Positions 15,947 to 26,427 of a stretch of DNA of 64,000 bases are shown piece after piece. Under the pieces are notes generated by a model. That model had not been told where the DNA came from. It saw only the letters and a program-made list of their open reading frames with translations, and did no database searches. This DNA comes from Micromonospora sp. NBC_00421. GTDB taxonomy: Bacteria; Actinomycetota; Actinomycetes; Mycobacteriales; Micromonosporaceae. The translations under genes and the position numbers were made by a program. The stretch spans positions 3,290,001-3,354,000 of the forward strand of contig NZ_CP107929.1 in NCBI RefSeq assembly GCF_036017915.1, in the 5' to 3' direction. How positions within the stretch are numbered: the first letter of the stretch is position 1; each line of letters begins with the position of its first letter.

Positions 15947-16354
15947 ATGACCGACACCTTCAGCGCACCTGACGCGGCCCGCGCCCGAGCCGAGCGGACC
16001 TACGCCGCGCTACACCGGATCAGCACGCGGCACGCCGACACCGAGGCACGACGACGGCGGCACACCAACCCGTACCTGGCCGACCCGTGGGAGGCCGTCT
16101 CCGTGGTCACCGCGCTGGCCGCCGGCGGGGCGACGCGGGACGCCGACGAGGAGCCCGTCGACGACGCGGACCTCACCGCTGCGATGACCCTGTTGCCGCA
16201 CCTGCGCGCCGAACTCGACGCGCTGGAGGCGGGGCTGCTGACGATGGCCCGCGCCCGTGGACTGACCTGGCAGGCGATTGCGTTCGGGCTCGGCCTGGGC
16301 AGCGCCCAGGCGGCCAAGCAACGCCACGAACGCCTGGCCGCCCGCACCGCCTGA
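15947..16354 (+). CDS. Small DNA-binding protein with C-terminal helix-turn-helix
   Basis: About 135 residues, starting at ATG 15947 (or ATG 15938, adding MGA). The C-terminus GLTWQAIAFGLGLGSAQAAKQRHERL has the spacing of an HTH in which the second helix follows GLGS, a pattern common in small actinobacterial DNA-binding proteins. The middle is acidic and helical (DDADLTAAMTLLPHLRAELDALEAG). No ligand domain is visible. Confidence 0.65.
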   Translation: MTDTFSAPDAARARAERTYAALHRISTRHADTEARRRRHTNPYLADPWEAVSVVTALAAGGATRDADEEPVDDADLTAAMTLLPHLRAELDALEAGLLTMARARGLTWQAIAFGLGLGSAQAAKQRHERLAARTA

Positions 16355-16453
16355 CAGAGGGGGAGAAGGTGTCGAGGTGCCCACTTCGGCCGACCAGCCG
16401 GAGCGGGCCGATTCGGCGAGACTGGGCCGACGACACTGCACCGGGAGGACGCG

Positions 16454-16804
16454 ATGACGCGCGAGGAGATGCTGAGGTACTGCCTCGGCAAGCCGGGTGC
16501 CTGGCTGGACCGGCCCTGGGAGGGCAACGAGGTGGTGAAGGTGGGCAGTCGGATCTTCGCGTTCCTCGGCGCACCCGAGGGCACCGCCCGGGTCGGAGTG
16601 AAGTGCGGCCCCAGCCGGGAGGTCGCCGACGAGTGGCTGCACCGGTTCCCCGCCGACGCCCGGCCGATGCCGTACGTCGGCCGCTCCGGCTGGAACGCGC
16701 TGGACCTGGGCGGCGGCATCCCCGACGACGAACTGGTCGAAGCGGTCGACGGCTCGTACGAGGCGGTGGTGGCGAAACTGCCCCGACGCGAGCGCCCCAC
16801 CTGA
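16454..16804 (+). CDS. MmcQ/YjbR family protein
   Basis: A 116-residue protein with the family pattern: LRYCLGKPGAWLDRPWEGN, VVKVGSRIFAFLG, VGVKCGPSREVADEW and PYVGRSGWNALDLGGGIPDDELVEAVDGSYE. The fold is CyaY-like and suggested to bind DNA; the biochemical role is unknown. The ATG is preceded by GGGAGGACGCG. Confidence 0.85.
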   Translation: MTREEMLRYCLGKPGAWLDRPWEGNEVVKVGSRIFAFLGAPEGTARVGVKCGPSREVADEWLHRFPADARPMPYVGRSGWNALDLGGGIPDDELVEAVDGSYEAVVAKLPRRERPT

Positions 16805-16834
16805 CCACCTGACACTCGGACCACCTGACACCCG
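16803..16834. repeat. 16-bp tandem repeat after mmcQ
   Basis: Two near-identical 16-bp units, GACCACCTGACACTCG and GACCACCTGACACCCG; the first overlaps the mmcQ stop codon. The remainder of 16835-16951 shows no gene. Confidence 0.7.
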
Positions 16835-16951
16835 GACGACCGGCCATCCCGGACGATCGGCCCGGCGCGGGCTCCGCACCGCAGGCCGGCCGGAGCGCGC
16901 CAGGTCGCCCGTGCCCCGCGGCGCGGGACGACGGACGACCGGCGCGTCAGC

Positions 16952-18430
16952 TCAGCGGGGTACGACCCGCTCGGCGGCCCACTCCCGCCAGCCGGTGAGC
17001 TGGTCCGCCGCGGCGGCGAGCTGGTCGGCGACCGGGCCGGGGCCGGTGGAGCCGGGGGTGATCCGGGCGGCCAGCGCCGAACGGACCGACAACACGTCGC
17101 GTACCGACGGGTCGAGGTGCTCGCTGACCGCCGCGAGGTCGACATCGGAGACCTCGTCGAGGGCGCAGTCCCGGGCCGCGCAGAGCGCCACCAGCTTGCC
17201 GGTGATCTCGTGCGCGTCGCGGAACGGCACGTTGCGCCGGACCAGCCAGTCGGCGACCTCGGTGGCGAGCGAGAAGCCCACCGGGGCGGCGGCGACCAGG
17301 CGGTCCACCCGGACGGTCATCGTGGAGATCATCCCGGCCAATGCCGGCAGCAGCAGCTCCAGGGTGTCGACCGCGTCGAACGCCGGCTCCTTGTCCTCCT
17401 GCATGTCCCGGTCGTAGGCCATCGGCAGGCCCTTGAGCATGGTGAGCACGCTCATCAGCCCGCCGACCAGCCGGCCGGACTTGCCCCGGGCCAGCTCGGC
17501 GATGTCCGCGTTCTTCTTCTGCGGCATGATCGACGACCCGGTGGCGAACGCGTCGTCCAGCTCGACCCAGCCGAACTCGTGGGACGTCCAGAGCACCACC
17601 TCCTCGCCGAGGCGGGACAGGTGCACCCCGACCAGCGCGGTGACGAAGAGGAACTCGGCGACGAAGTCCCGGTCGGCGACCGCGTCCATCGAGTTGGCGA
17701 ACGAGGTGCGGAAACCAAGCTCCTTGGAGACGGCCACCGGGTCCAACGGCAACCCGGAACCGGCAAGCGCGCCGGCACCGAGCGGGCTGATCGCCGTCCG
17801 GTGGTCCCAGTCGCGCAGCCGCTCCAGGTCGCGCAGCAGCGGCTGGACGTGGGCCAGCAGCCAGTGCCCGAAGGTGACCGGTTGGGCGTGCTGGAGGTGG
17901 GTCATCCCGGGCGCTGCGGTGTCGACGTGCCGTTCCGCCTGCTCCACCAGGGCCTCGGCCAGCTCGACCAGCCGGGCGGCCACCCCCCGGGCGTGGTCGC
18001 GCAGGTAGAGCCGCAGGTCGGTGGCGACCTGGTCGTTGCGGGAGCGGCCCGCCCGCAGCTTGCCGCCGAGGCTGCCGAGTCGTTCCAGCAGGCCGCGCTC
18101 CAGCGCGGTGTGCACGTCCTCGTCGTCGATGGTCGGGCGGAACTGCCCGGACGCGCAGGCCGCCTCCAGGTCGTCCAACGCGGCAAGCATCCGCCCCAGT
18201 TCGTCGGGGTCGAGCAGCCCCGCGCCCGCCAGCACCCGGGCGTGCGCCCGGGAACCGGCGATGTCGTACGGGGCGAGACGCCAGTCGAACTGGACGCTCA
18301 CCGACAGCCGCGCGAGAGCTTCGGCGGGGCCGCCGGCGAACCGGCCACCCCACAGGCTCGTCCGGTTGGTCGCGGCGCTGTTCTCGGTCAGGCTCTTGTC
18401 GTCCACGCCGTTCATTCTGGCAGTGCTCAC
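16952..18430 (-). CDS. argH: Argininosuccinate lyase
   Basis: Cleaves argininosuccinate to arginine and fumarate, the last step of arginine synthesis. The fumarase/aspartase signature GSSIMPQKKNADIAE is clear, with SVQFDWRLAPYDI and the TAAPGMTHLQHAQPVTFGHWL catalytic-histidine region. GTG 18430 (VSTARMNGVDDKS) is chosen because GGGGAG precedes it by 6 nt. The same frame is open 26 codons upstream to a GTG at 18508 overlapping the argR stop, through a diverged copy of the arg-cluster repeat. Last gene of the arg operon; argG is not in the window. Confidence 0.95.
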   Translation of the reverse strand: MSTARMNGVDDKSLTENSAATNRTSLWGGRFAGGPAEALARLSVSVQFDWRLAPYDIAGSRAHARVLAGAGLLDPDELGRMLAALDDLEAACASGQFRPTIDDEDVHTALERGLLERLGSLGGKLRAGRSRNDQVATDLRLYLRDHARGVAARLVELAEALVEQAERHVDTAAPGMTHLQHAQPVTFGHWLLAHVQPLLRDLERLRDWDHRTAISPLGAGALAGSGLPLDPVAVSKELGFRTSFANSMDAVADRDFVAEFLFVTALVGVHLSRLGEEVVLWTSHEFGWVELDDAFATGSSIMPQKKNADIAELARGKSGRLVGGLMSVLTMLKGLPMAYDRDMQEDKEPAFDAVDTLELLLPALAGMISTMTVRVDRLVAAAPVGFSLATEVADWLVRRNVPFRDAHEITGKLVALCAARDCALDEVSDVDLAAVSEHLDPSVRDVLSVRSALAARITPGSTGPGPVADQLAAAADQLTGWREWAAERVVPR

Positions 18431-18504
18431 CTTTCGCTCCCCGACTGCGGGGTTCGCTCCCGGTGCCGGCTCGTGTCCTCGTTCCTCACCCGTGACCCGG
18501 CGGG

Positions 18505-18508
<4 letters not shown>
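18431..18508 (-). repeat. Diverged arg-cluster repeat forming an in-frame leader between argR and argH
   Basis: On the minus strand this segment shares the CCCCGCAGTC core and the CGAAAGG end with the 60-bp repeats at 23241-23410. It begins GTGA, the GTG overlapping the argR TGA, and stays open in the argH frame. It carries the argH Shine-Dalgarno at its downstream end. Confidence 0.6.
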
Positions 18509-22058
<3,550 letters not shown>

Positions 22059-22062
<4 letters not shown>

Positions 22063-23231
22063 GTGGAGTACGCCGAGTTCTCGTGCACGTACGCGTGCGA
22101 CAGGTCGTTGGTCCAGATCGTGGCCGCCGCCGGGCCGGCGTGCAGGTCGATCCGGATGGTGACGCCCCGCCCGGTCAGGTCGACCTTGGCGCGGTCCTCG
22201 GCGGCGGCACCGGAGCGGCACACCCAGATCCCGTTGACCGCGACGTCCACCGCGTCCGGGTCGAAGGCGGCGGCGGTGGTGCCGACGGCGGCGAGGATCC
22301 GACCCCAGTTCGGGTCGTTGCCGAACAGCGCGGTCTTGACCAGGTTGTTGCGGGCCACCGAGCGGCCCACCTCGACCGCGTCGTCCTCGTCGGCGGCACC
22401 GACCACGTCGATGGTCACCTCTTTGGTGGCGCCCTCGGCGTCGGCGATCAACTGCTGGGCGAGGTCGTGGCAGGCGGCAGTGACGGCGGCGGTCAGCTCG
22501 GCCTCGGTGGGCTCCACCCCGGACGCCCCGCTGGACAGCAGCAGCACCGTGTCGTTGGTGGACATGCAGCCGTCGGAGTCGACCCGGTCGAAGGTGACCC
22601 GGGTGGCGGCCCGCAGCGCGGCGTCGAGCAGCTCCGGCCCGGCCACCGCGTCGGTGGTCAGGACGCAGAGCATGGTGGCCATCCCGGGGGCCAGCATGCC
22701 GGCACCCTTGGCCATCCCGCCGACGGACCAGCCGGTGCCCCGGACGACTGTGGTCTTCGGCCGGGTGTCCGTGGTCATGATCGCCTCGGCGGCGGCCGGG
22801 CCGCCGTCGCGGGCCAGCGCCCGGATCGCGGTACGCACCCCGGGCAGCAGCTTGTCCATCGGCAACCGCTCGCCGATCAGACCGGTCGAGCAGACCGCCA
22901 CGTCACCGGCACCGAGCCGCAGCCGGGGGCTGGACGCGGTGAGCGCGGCGGCGGTGTGCTCGGCGGTGGCGTGGGTGTCCTGGAAGCCGGCCGGGCCGGT
23001 GCAGGCGTTCGCCCCGCCGGAGTTGAGCACCACGGCGCGGACCACGCCGCCCCGGACGACCTGCTGGGTCCAGCGCACCGGCGCGGCCCTGACCCGGTTG
23101 ATGGTGAAGACGCCGGCGACACCGGCGTCCGGGCCGTCGTTGACGACCAGGGCGACGTCGGTGGCCCCGCCGCTCTTCAACCCGGCCGCGACACCGGCCG
23201 CACGAAACCCCCGAGGGGCGGTGACACTCAT
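22059..23231 (-). CDS. argJ: Bifunctional ornithine acetyltransferase/N-acetylglutamate synthase
   Basis: Recycles the acetyl group from acetylornithine to glutamate. 390 residues; the self-cleavage/nucleophile site is GMATMLCVL, with Thr186 as the expected N-terminal nucleophile of the beta chain, preceded by GGMAKGAGM. The start ATG (23231) overlaps the stop of the small repeat-encoded frame upstream (ATGA), and AAAGG from the last repeat is 8 nt away, so translation of argJ probably depends on the repeat. Confidence 0.95.
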
Positions 23232-23410
23232 GGAGCCGACCTTTCGTTCGCGACTGCGGGGCTCCGCTGCGCTGCACTCCTCGCGCTCACCGATGCAGGC
23301 CTTTCGTTCGCGACTGCGGGGCTCCGCTGCGCTGCACTCCTCGCGCTCACCGATGCAGGCCTTTCGTTCGCGACTGCGGGGCTCCGCTGCGCTGCGCTCC
23401 TCGCGCTCAT
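23228..23410 (-). CDS. 60-codon repeat-encoded reading frame between argC and argJ
   Basis: A peptide of 60 residues made of a 20-residue unit repeated three times (MSARSAAQRSPAVANERPAS, then V-x-ARSAAQRSPAVANERPAS, then a variant end). It begins with an ATG overlapping the argC stop (CCATGA) and ends with a TGA overlapping the argJ ATG (CCATGA again). The exact 60-bp period keeps the frame open in all three copies. The peptide itself may have no function; the frame could serve to carry ribosomes from argC to argJ. Seen directly in sequence; role inferred. Confidence 0.5.
   Translation of the reverse strand: MSARSAAQRSPAVANERPASVSARSAAQRSPAVANERPASVSARSAAQRSPAVANERSAP
23241..23410. repeat. 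60-bp tandem repeat, three copies, between argC and argJ
   Basis: Copies start at 23241, 23301 and 23361 with CTTTCGTTCGCGACTGCGGG. The first two units are identical over 60 bp; the third differs at one base over its 50 aligned bases and then runs into the argC stop. On the minus strand each carries CGAAAGG, an SD-like sequence, followed by a GTGAGC start-like sequence. There are no spacers, so this is not a CRISPR array. Confidence 0.95.
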
Positions 23411-24408
23411 GGTGCTACTCCAAAGGCGGACAGGCCGGTGGTCTCGGGCAGGCCGAGCATCAGGTTGGCGTTCTGCACCGCCTGGCCGGCGGCGCCCTTG
23501 CCGAGGTTGTCGATGGCGCTGACCACGATCACCCGGCCGGAGTCGACGTCGACGGTGGCCTGCAGGTGGCAGGAGTTCGACCCGGCGGTGGCGGCGGTGT
23601 GCGGCCAGGCCCCCTCGGGCAGCAGGTGCACGAACGGCGCGTCGGCGTAGGCGGCGGCCAGCACGGCGCGCGGGTCGACGTCGCCGGTGGGCACGGCGGT
23701 GACGGTGGCGAGGATCCCGCGCGGCATGGGGGCGAGCACCGGGGTCAGCGACAGCCCGGTCGCGCCGGTGGCCTGCTTGATCTCCGGGACGTGCTGGTGC
23801 GCGCCGACCTTGTAGGGCGACAGGTCACCCATCACCTCGCTGCCGAGCAGGTGGGTCTTGGCGGCCCGACCGGCCCCGGAGGTGCCGGAGGCGGCGACCA
23901 CGACCACGTCGGCCGGTGAGACCACGCCGGCGGCGATCAGCGGAGCCAGACCCAGGGTGATGGCCACGGCGTAGCAACCGGTGTTGGCGACCCGGGTGGC
24001 TCCGGCGATCGCGGTCCGCTGGCCGGGCAGCTCCGGCAGCCCGTACGTCCACGCCCCGGCGTGCGGGCCGCCGTAGTAGCGGGACCAGGCGTCGGCGTCG
24101 CGGAGCCGGTGGTCGGCACCCAGGTCGACCACCCGGACCGACTCCGGCAGGTCGGCGGCCAGCGCCGCCGACTCACCGTGCGGCAGGGCCAGGAAGACCA
24201 GGTCCGCGTCGGCCAGGACCGTCGGCTCCGTCGCCGCGAACACCAGATCCAGCCCCACGAGCTGCGGGTGTACGGCGGTGACCGGCGCGCCGGCCTGACG
24301 GTGCGCGGTGGCGGCGACCAGGTCGAACTCGGGATGACCGGCGATCAGGCGCAGCAGCTCACCCCCGGCGTAACCACTCGCCCCGGCGACCGCAACTCGG
24401 ATACCCAT
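23407..24408 (-). CDS. argC: N-acetyl-gamma-glutamyl-phosphate reductase
   Basis: NADPH-dependent reduction of acetylglutamyl phosphate, 333 residues. N-terminal Rossmann motif GASGYAGGELLRL (9-21), catalytic Cys145 in ANTGCYA, and KVGAHQHVPEI in the second domain. First gene of the operon; the ATG has GGAGG 5 nt upstream, and the ARG box lies between promoter and SD. Confidence 0.95.
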   Translation of the reverse strand: MGIRVAVAGASGYAGGELLRLIAGHPEFDLVAATAHRQAGAPVTAVHPQLVGLDLVFAATEPTVLADADLVFLALPHGESAALAADLPESVRVVDLGADHRLRDADAWSRYYGGPHAGAWTYGLPELPGQRTAIAGATRVANTGCYAVAITLGLAPLIAAGVVSPADVVVVAASGTSGAGRAAKTHLLGSEVMGDLSPYKVGAHQHVPEIKQATGATGLSLTPVLAPMPRGILATVTAVPTGDVDPRAVLAAAYADAPFVHLLPEGAWPHTAATAGSNSCHLQATVDVDSGRVIVVSAIDNLGKGAAGQAVQNANLMLGLPETTGLSAFGVAP

Positions 24409-24418
24409 TCCAACCTCC

Positions 24419-24432
24419 GCATGACTATGCAG
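24419..24432. promoter_or_regulatory. ARG box (ArgR operator) of the arg operon
   Basis: GCATGACTATGCAG, matching the TGCAT-N-ATGCA-type half-site symmetry of ARG boxes. It lies immediately downstream of the -10 and overlaps the predicted transcription start, a classic repression position. A weaker similar sequence, TGCATGGGCATGA, is at 24480-24492. Confidence 0.65.
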
Positions 24433-24435
24433 AGA

Positions 24436-24464
24436 AGGTTAGCGGGGCCCCCACCTCGACGCAA
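24436..24464 (-). promoter_or_regulatory. arg operon promoter
   Basis: On the minus strand: -35 TTGCGT (24459-24464), 17-bp spacer, -10 TAACCT (24436-24441), ~30 bp upstream of the argC ATG. Confidence 0.6.
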
Positions 24465-24518
24465 CTTAATACGTTCCACTGCATGGGCATGAGGGGTGAC
24501 CTGGATCACTCAGGCACA

Positions 24519-24547
24519 TTGACAGCCGTCACCGCTTTGGCCATTCT
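24519..24547 (+). promoter_or_regulatory. Promoter of the GH64 glucanase gene
   Basis: TTGACA (24519-24524), 17-bp spacer, CATTCT (24542-24547). The palindromic operator begins 2 bp after the -10, covering the expected start point. Confidence 0.5.
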
Positions 24548-24548
24548 G

Positions 24549-24562
24549 AGAGAGCGCTCTCT
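24549..24562. promoter_or_regulatory. LacI-type operator candidate
   Basis: Perfect 14-bp palindrome AGAGAGCGCTCTCT with the central CG of LacI-family sites; it resembles the CebR/BglR boxes (TGGGAGCGCTCCCA) of actinobacterial glycan-use genes. Position over the start site suggests repression relieved by an oligosaccharide. Confidence 0.6.
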
Positions 24563-24618
24563 AGCCTGCCTGTCAGCTCATATACCCCGCCTATACCCTG
24601 CACCCGAAGGAGTCGTCG

Positions 24619-26352
24619 TTGCGTACCCCGAGAAGCTGGACCACCGCGCTCGCCGCGATCACCCTCGCCAGCGTCACCGCCCTCGGCGCCACCACCGCGC
24701 CCACCCGCGCCGTCGGACCGTCCCCGCTACCGCTGACCGTCACCAACAACACCGGCCGGGCGGAGACCGTCCACCTCTACCTCCTCGGCGTCGACCTCGC
24801 CTCCGGCCGGCTCGGCTACGTCACCGCCGGGGGCACCTTCACCCCCTGGCCGGCCGGCGGCCAGCCACCCACCCCCGCCCCCGACGTCGCGATCGCCGGG
24901 CCCGCCAACGGCGGCACCGTCACCCTGCAGGTCCCCCGGGGCCTCTCCGGGCGGGTCTACTTCTCGTTCGGCCAGAAGCTGCGCTTCTCGCTGACCCCGG
25001 ACGGCCTGGTCCAGCCGGCTCCCTGGGCGGCCGGTGACCCCAACCGCGACATCCTCTTCGACTGGTCCGAGTTCACCTACAACGACGCCGGGCTCTGGCT
25101 CAACAGCACCCAGGTCGACATGTTCGCCGTGCCGCACGCGGTCAGCGTCACCGGTGCCAGCGGTACCACCCGGCGAACCGGTCAGCTAGTCGGCGGCGGC
25201 CGGCAGGCCGTCATCGACGCAGTCCGGGCCCAACCCGGCTGGGCGGACACCGTCCAGACCCGGTCCGACGGCACGGTGCTGCGGGTGCTCTCCCCCGGCA
25301 AGGCCGTCGACGCCGGCCGGTTCGCGTCCGGCTACCTCGACCCGTACATCGACGCCGCCTGGCGCTCCTACACCACCCGGACGCTGACCGTGACGCCGTT
25401 CACCGACCGGCCCGACGTGCGCTACCTCGGTCGTACCGCCGGCACCACGATGACGTTCACCGACCCGGCCGGCCGACAGGTCGCCACCTTCACCAGGCCG
25501 ACCAGCTCCGACGTGTGGGACTGCGACGGGGCGCTCGCCGCTCCCAACGACCAGGTGGTCGGGCCGATCGCCCGGACGCTCTGCGCCGCCCTGCACCGCG
25601 CCACCCTCGACACCATCACCACGCAGCCCGGCGGCGGTCCGGCCGACTTCTACCGGGGCACGCTGACCAACCACTACTCCCGGATCATCCACCAGCACAT
25701 GGTCGACGGCCGGGCGTACGGCTTCGCCTTCGACGACGTGCTCGCCCAGGAGTCCCTGGTGCACGACGGCGACCCACGCGCCGCCGGCCTCACCCTCACC
25801 CCGTTCACCGGTAGCGCCACGCCGACGCCCACCGTCGCCCCGACCCCCACCGCCGGCCCGACCTCGTCCCCCGGCCAGCCGTGGAACGCGACCCGCCACC
25901 TCCAGGCCGACGGCACCCTGGCCGGCGTCACCGGACCCACCGGCACGGTCACCCTGGCGGCGGCGAACGGCAACCACGACGGCACCCCCACCAATGCCCG
26001 GGTCTTCACCGCCCGTGGGCTCACCGGCACCTGGACCGGCGGAGCAACCACCTTCGACCTGGCCGTCGACGCCGGCACCGCAGTCGGCGACGGCGTCCAG
26101 GCCCGGGTGTCGTACGACCTCACCGGCGACGGCACCGCCGACCGGGTCGAGACGTACGCCTACTTCGCCACCGACCCGGTGCCCGGCGTCGAGCGCTACC
26201 GGCAGACCCAGGGGCTGCGCTCGGCCACCGGCTCCCTCGGCAACCTGCGCGGCGGGACGGTGACCGTGCAGGTGTGGAACGCCATCGGCGGCACCCCGAC
26301 CAGCCTCGGCGTCGGCGACGCCTCCCGCGTCGTGCTGCCCTTCACCGGCTGA
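24619..26352 (+). CDS. Secreted beta-1,3-glucanase, GH64
   Basis: A 577-residue exported enzyme expected to release laminari-oligosaccharides from beta-1,3-glucan such as fungal walls. Residues 1-~31 are a signal peptide (arginines, hydrophobic core, A-x-A type end). The GH64 domain spans ~36-395; Glu151 (DWSEFT) and Asp167 (TQVDMF) are 16 residues apart, as are the catalytic pair of the Streptomyces laminaripentaose-producing enzyme. A Pro/Thr linker (~398-425) joins a ~150-residue C-terminal domain, probably carbohydrate-binding but unassigned. TTG start with GAAGGAG 7 nt upstream. Plus-strand insertion between pheT and argC. Confidence 0.9.
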   Translation: MRTPRSWTTALAAITLASVTALGATTAPTRAVGPSPLPLTVTNNTGRAETVHLYLLGVDLASGRLGYVTAGGTFTPWPAGGQPPTPAPDVAIAGPANGGTVTLQVPRGLSGRVYFSFGQKLRFSLTPDGLVQPAPWAAGDPNRDILFDWSEFTYNDAGLWLNSTQVDMFAVPHAVSVTGASGTTRRTGQLVGGGRQAVIDAVRAQPGWADTVQTRSDGTVLRVLSPGKAVDAGRFASGYLDPYIDAAWRSYTTRTLTVTPFTDRPDVRYLGRTAGTTMTFTDPAGRQVATFTRPTSSDVWDCDGALAAPNDQVVGPIARTLCAALHRATLDTITTQPGGGPADFYRGTLTNHYSRIIHQHMVDGRAYGFAFDDVLAQESLVHDGDPRAAGLTLTPFTGSATPTPTVAPTPTAGPTSSPGQPWNATRHLQADGTLAGVTGPTGTVTLAAANGNHDGTPTNARVFTARGLTGTWTGGATTFDLAVDAGTAVGDGVQARVSYDLTGDGTADRVETYAYFATDPVPGVERYRQTQGLRSATGSLGNLRGGTVTVQVWNAIGGTPTSLGVGDASRVVLPFTG

Positions 26353-26373
26353 CCAGGAAGACCGCCCAGAACG

Positions 26374-26416
26374 GGCGGCGGCCCCGACCCGGGTCAGCCG
26401 GGTCGGGGCCGCCGCC
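26374..26416. terminator. Strong bidirectional hairpin terminator
   Basis: A perfect 17-bp stem (GGCGGCGGCCCCGACCC and its complement) with a 9-nt loop, between the convergent glucanase and pheT genes. It begins 22 bp after the glucanase stop and ends 12 bp before the pheT stop. Confidence 0.85.
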
Positions 26417-26427
26417 GTCGGTGTGCC

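Noticed and set aside
23241..23410. CRISPR array
   Set aside because: 60-bp units are contiguous with no spacers, and no cas genes are near; they are tandem repeats coupled to arg genes.
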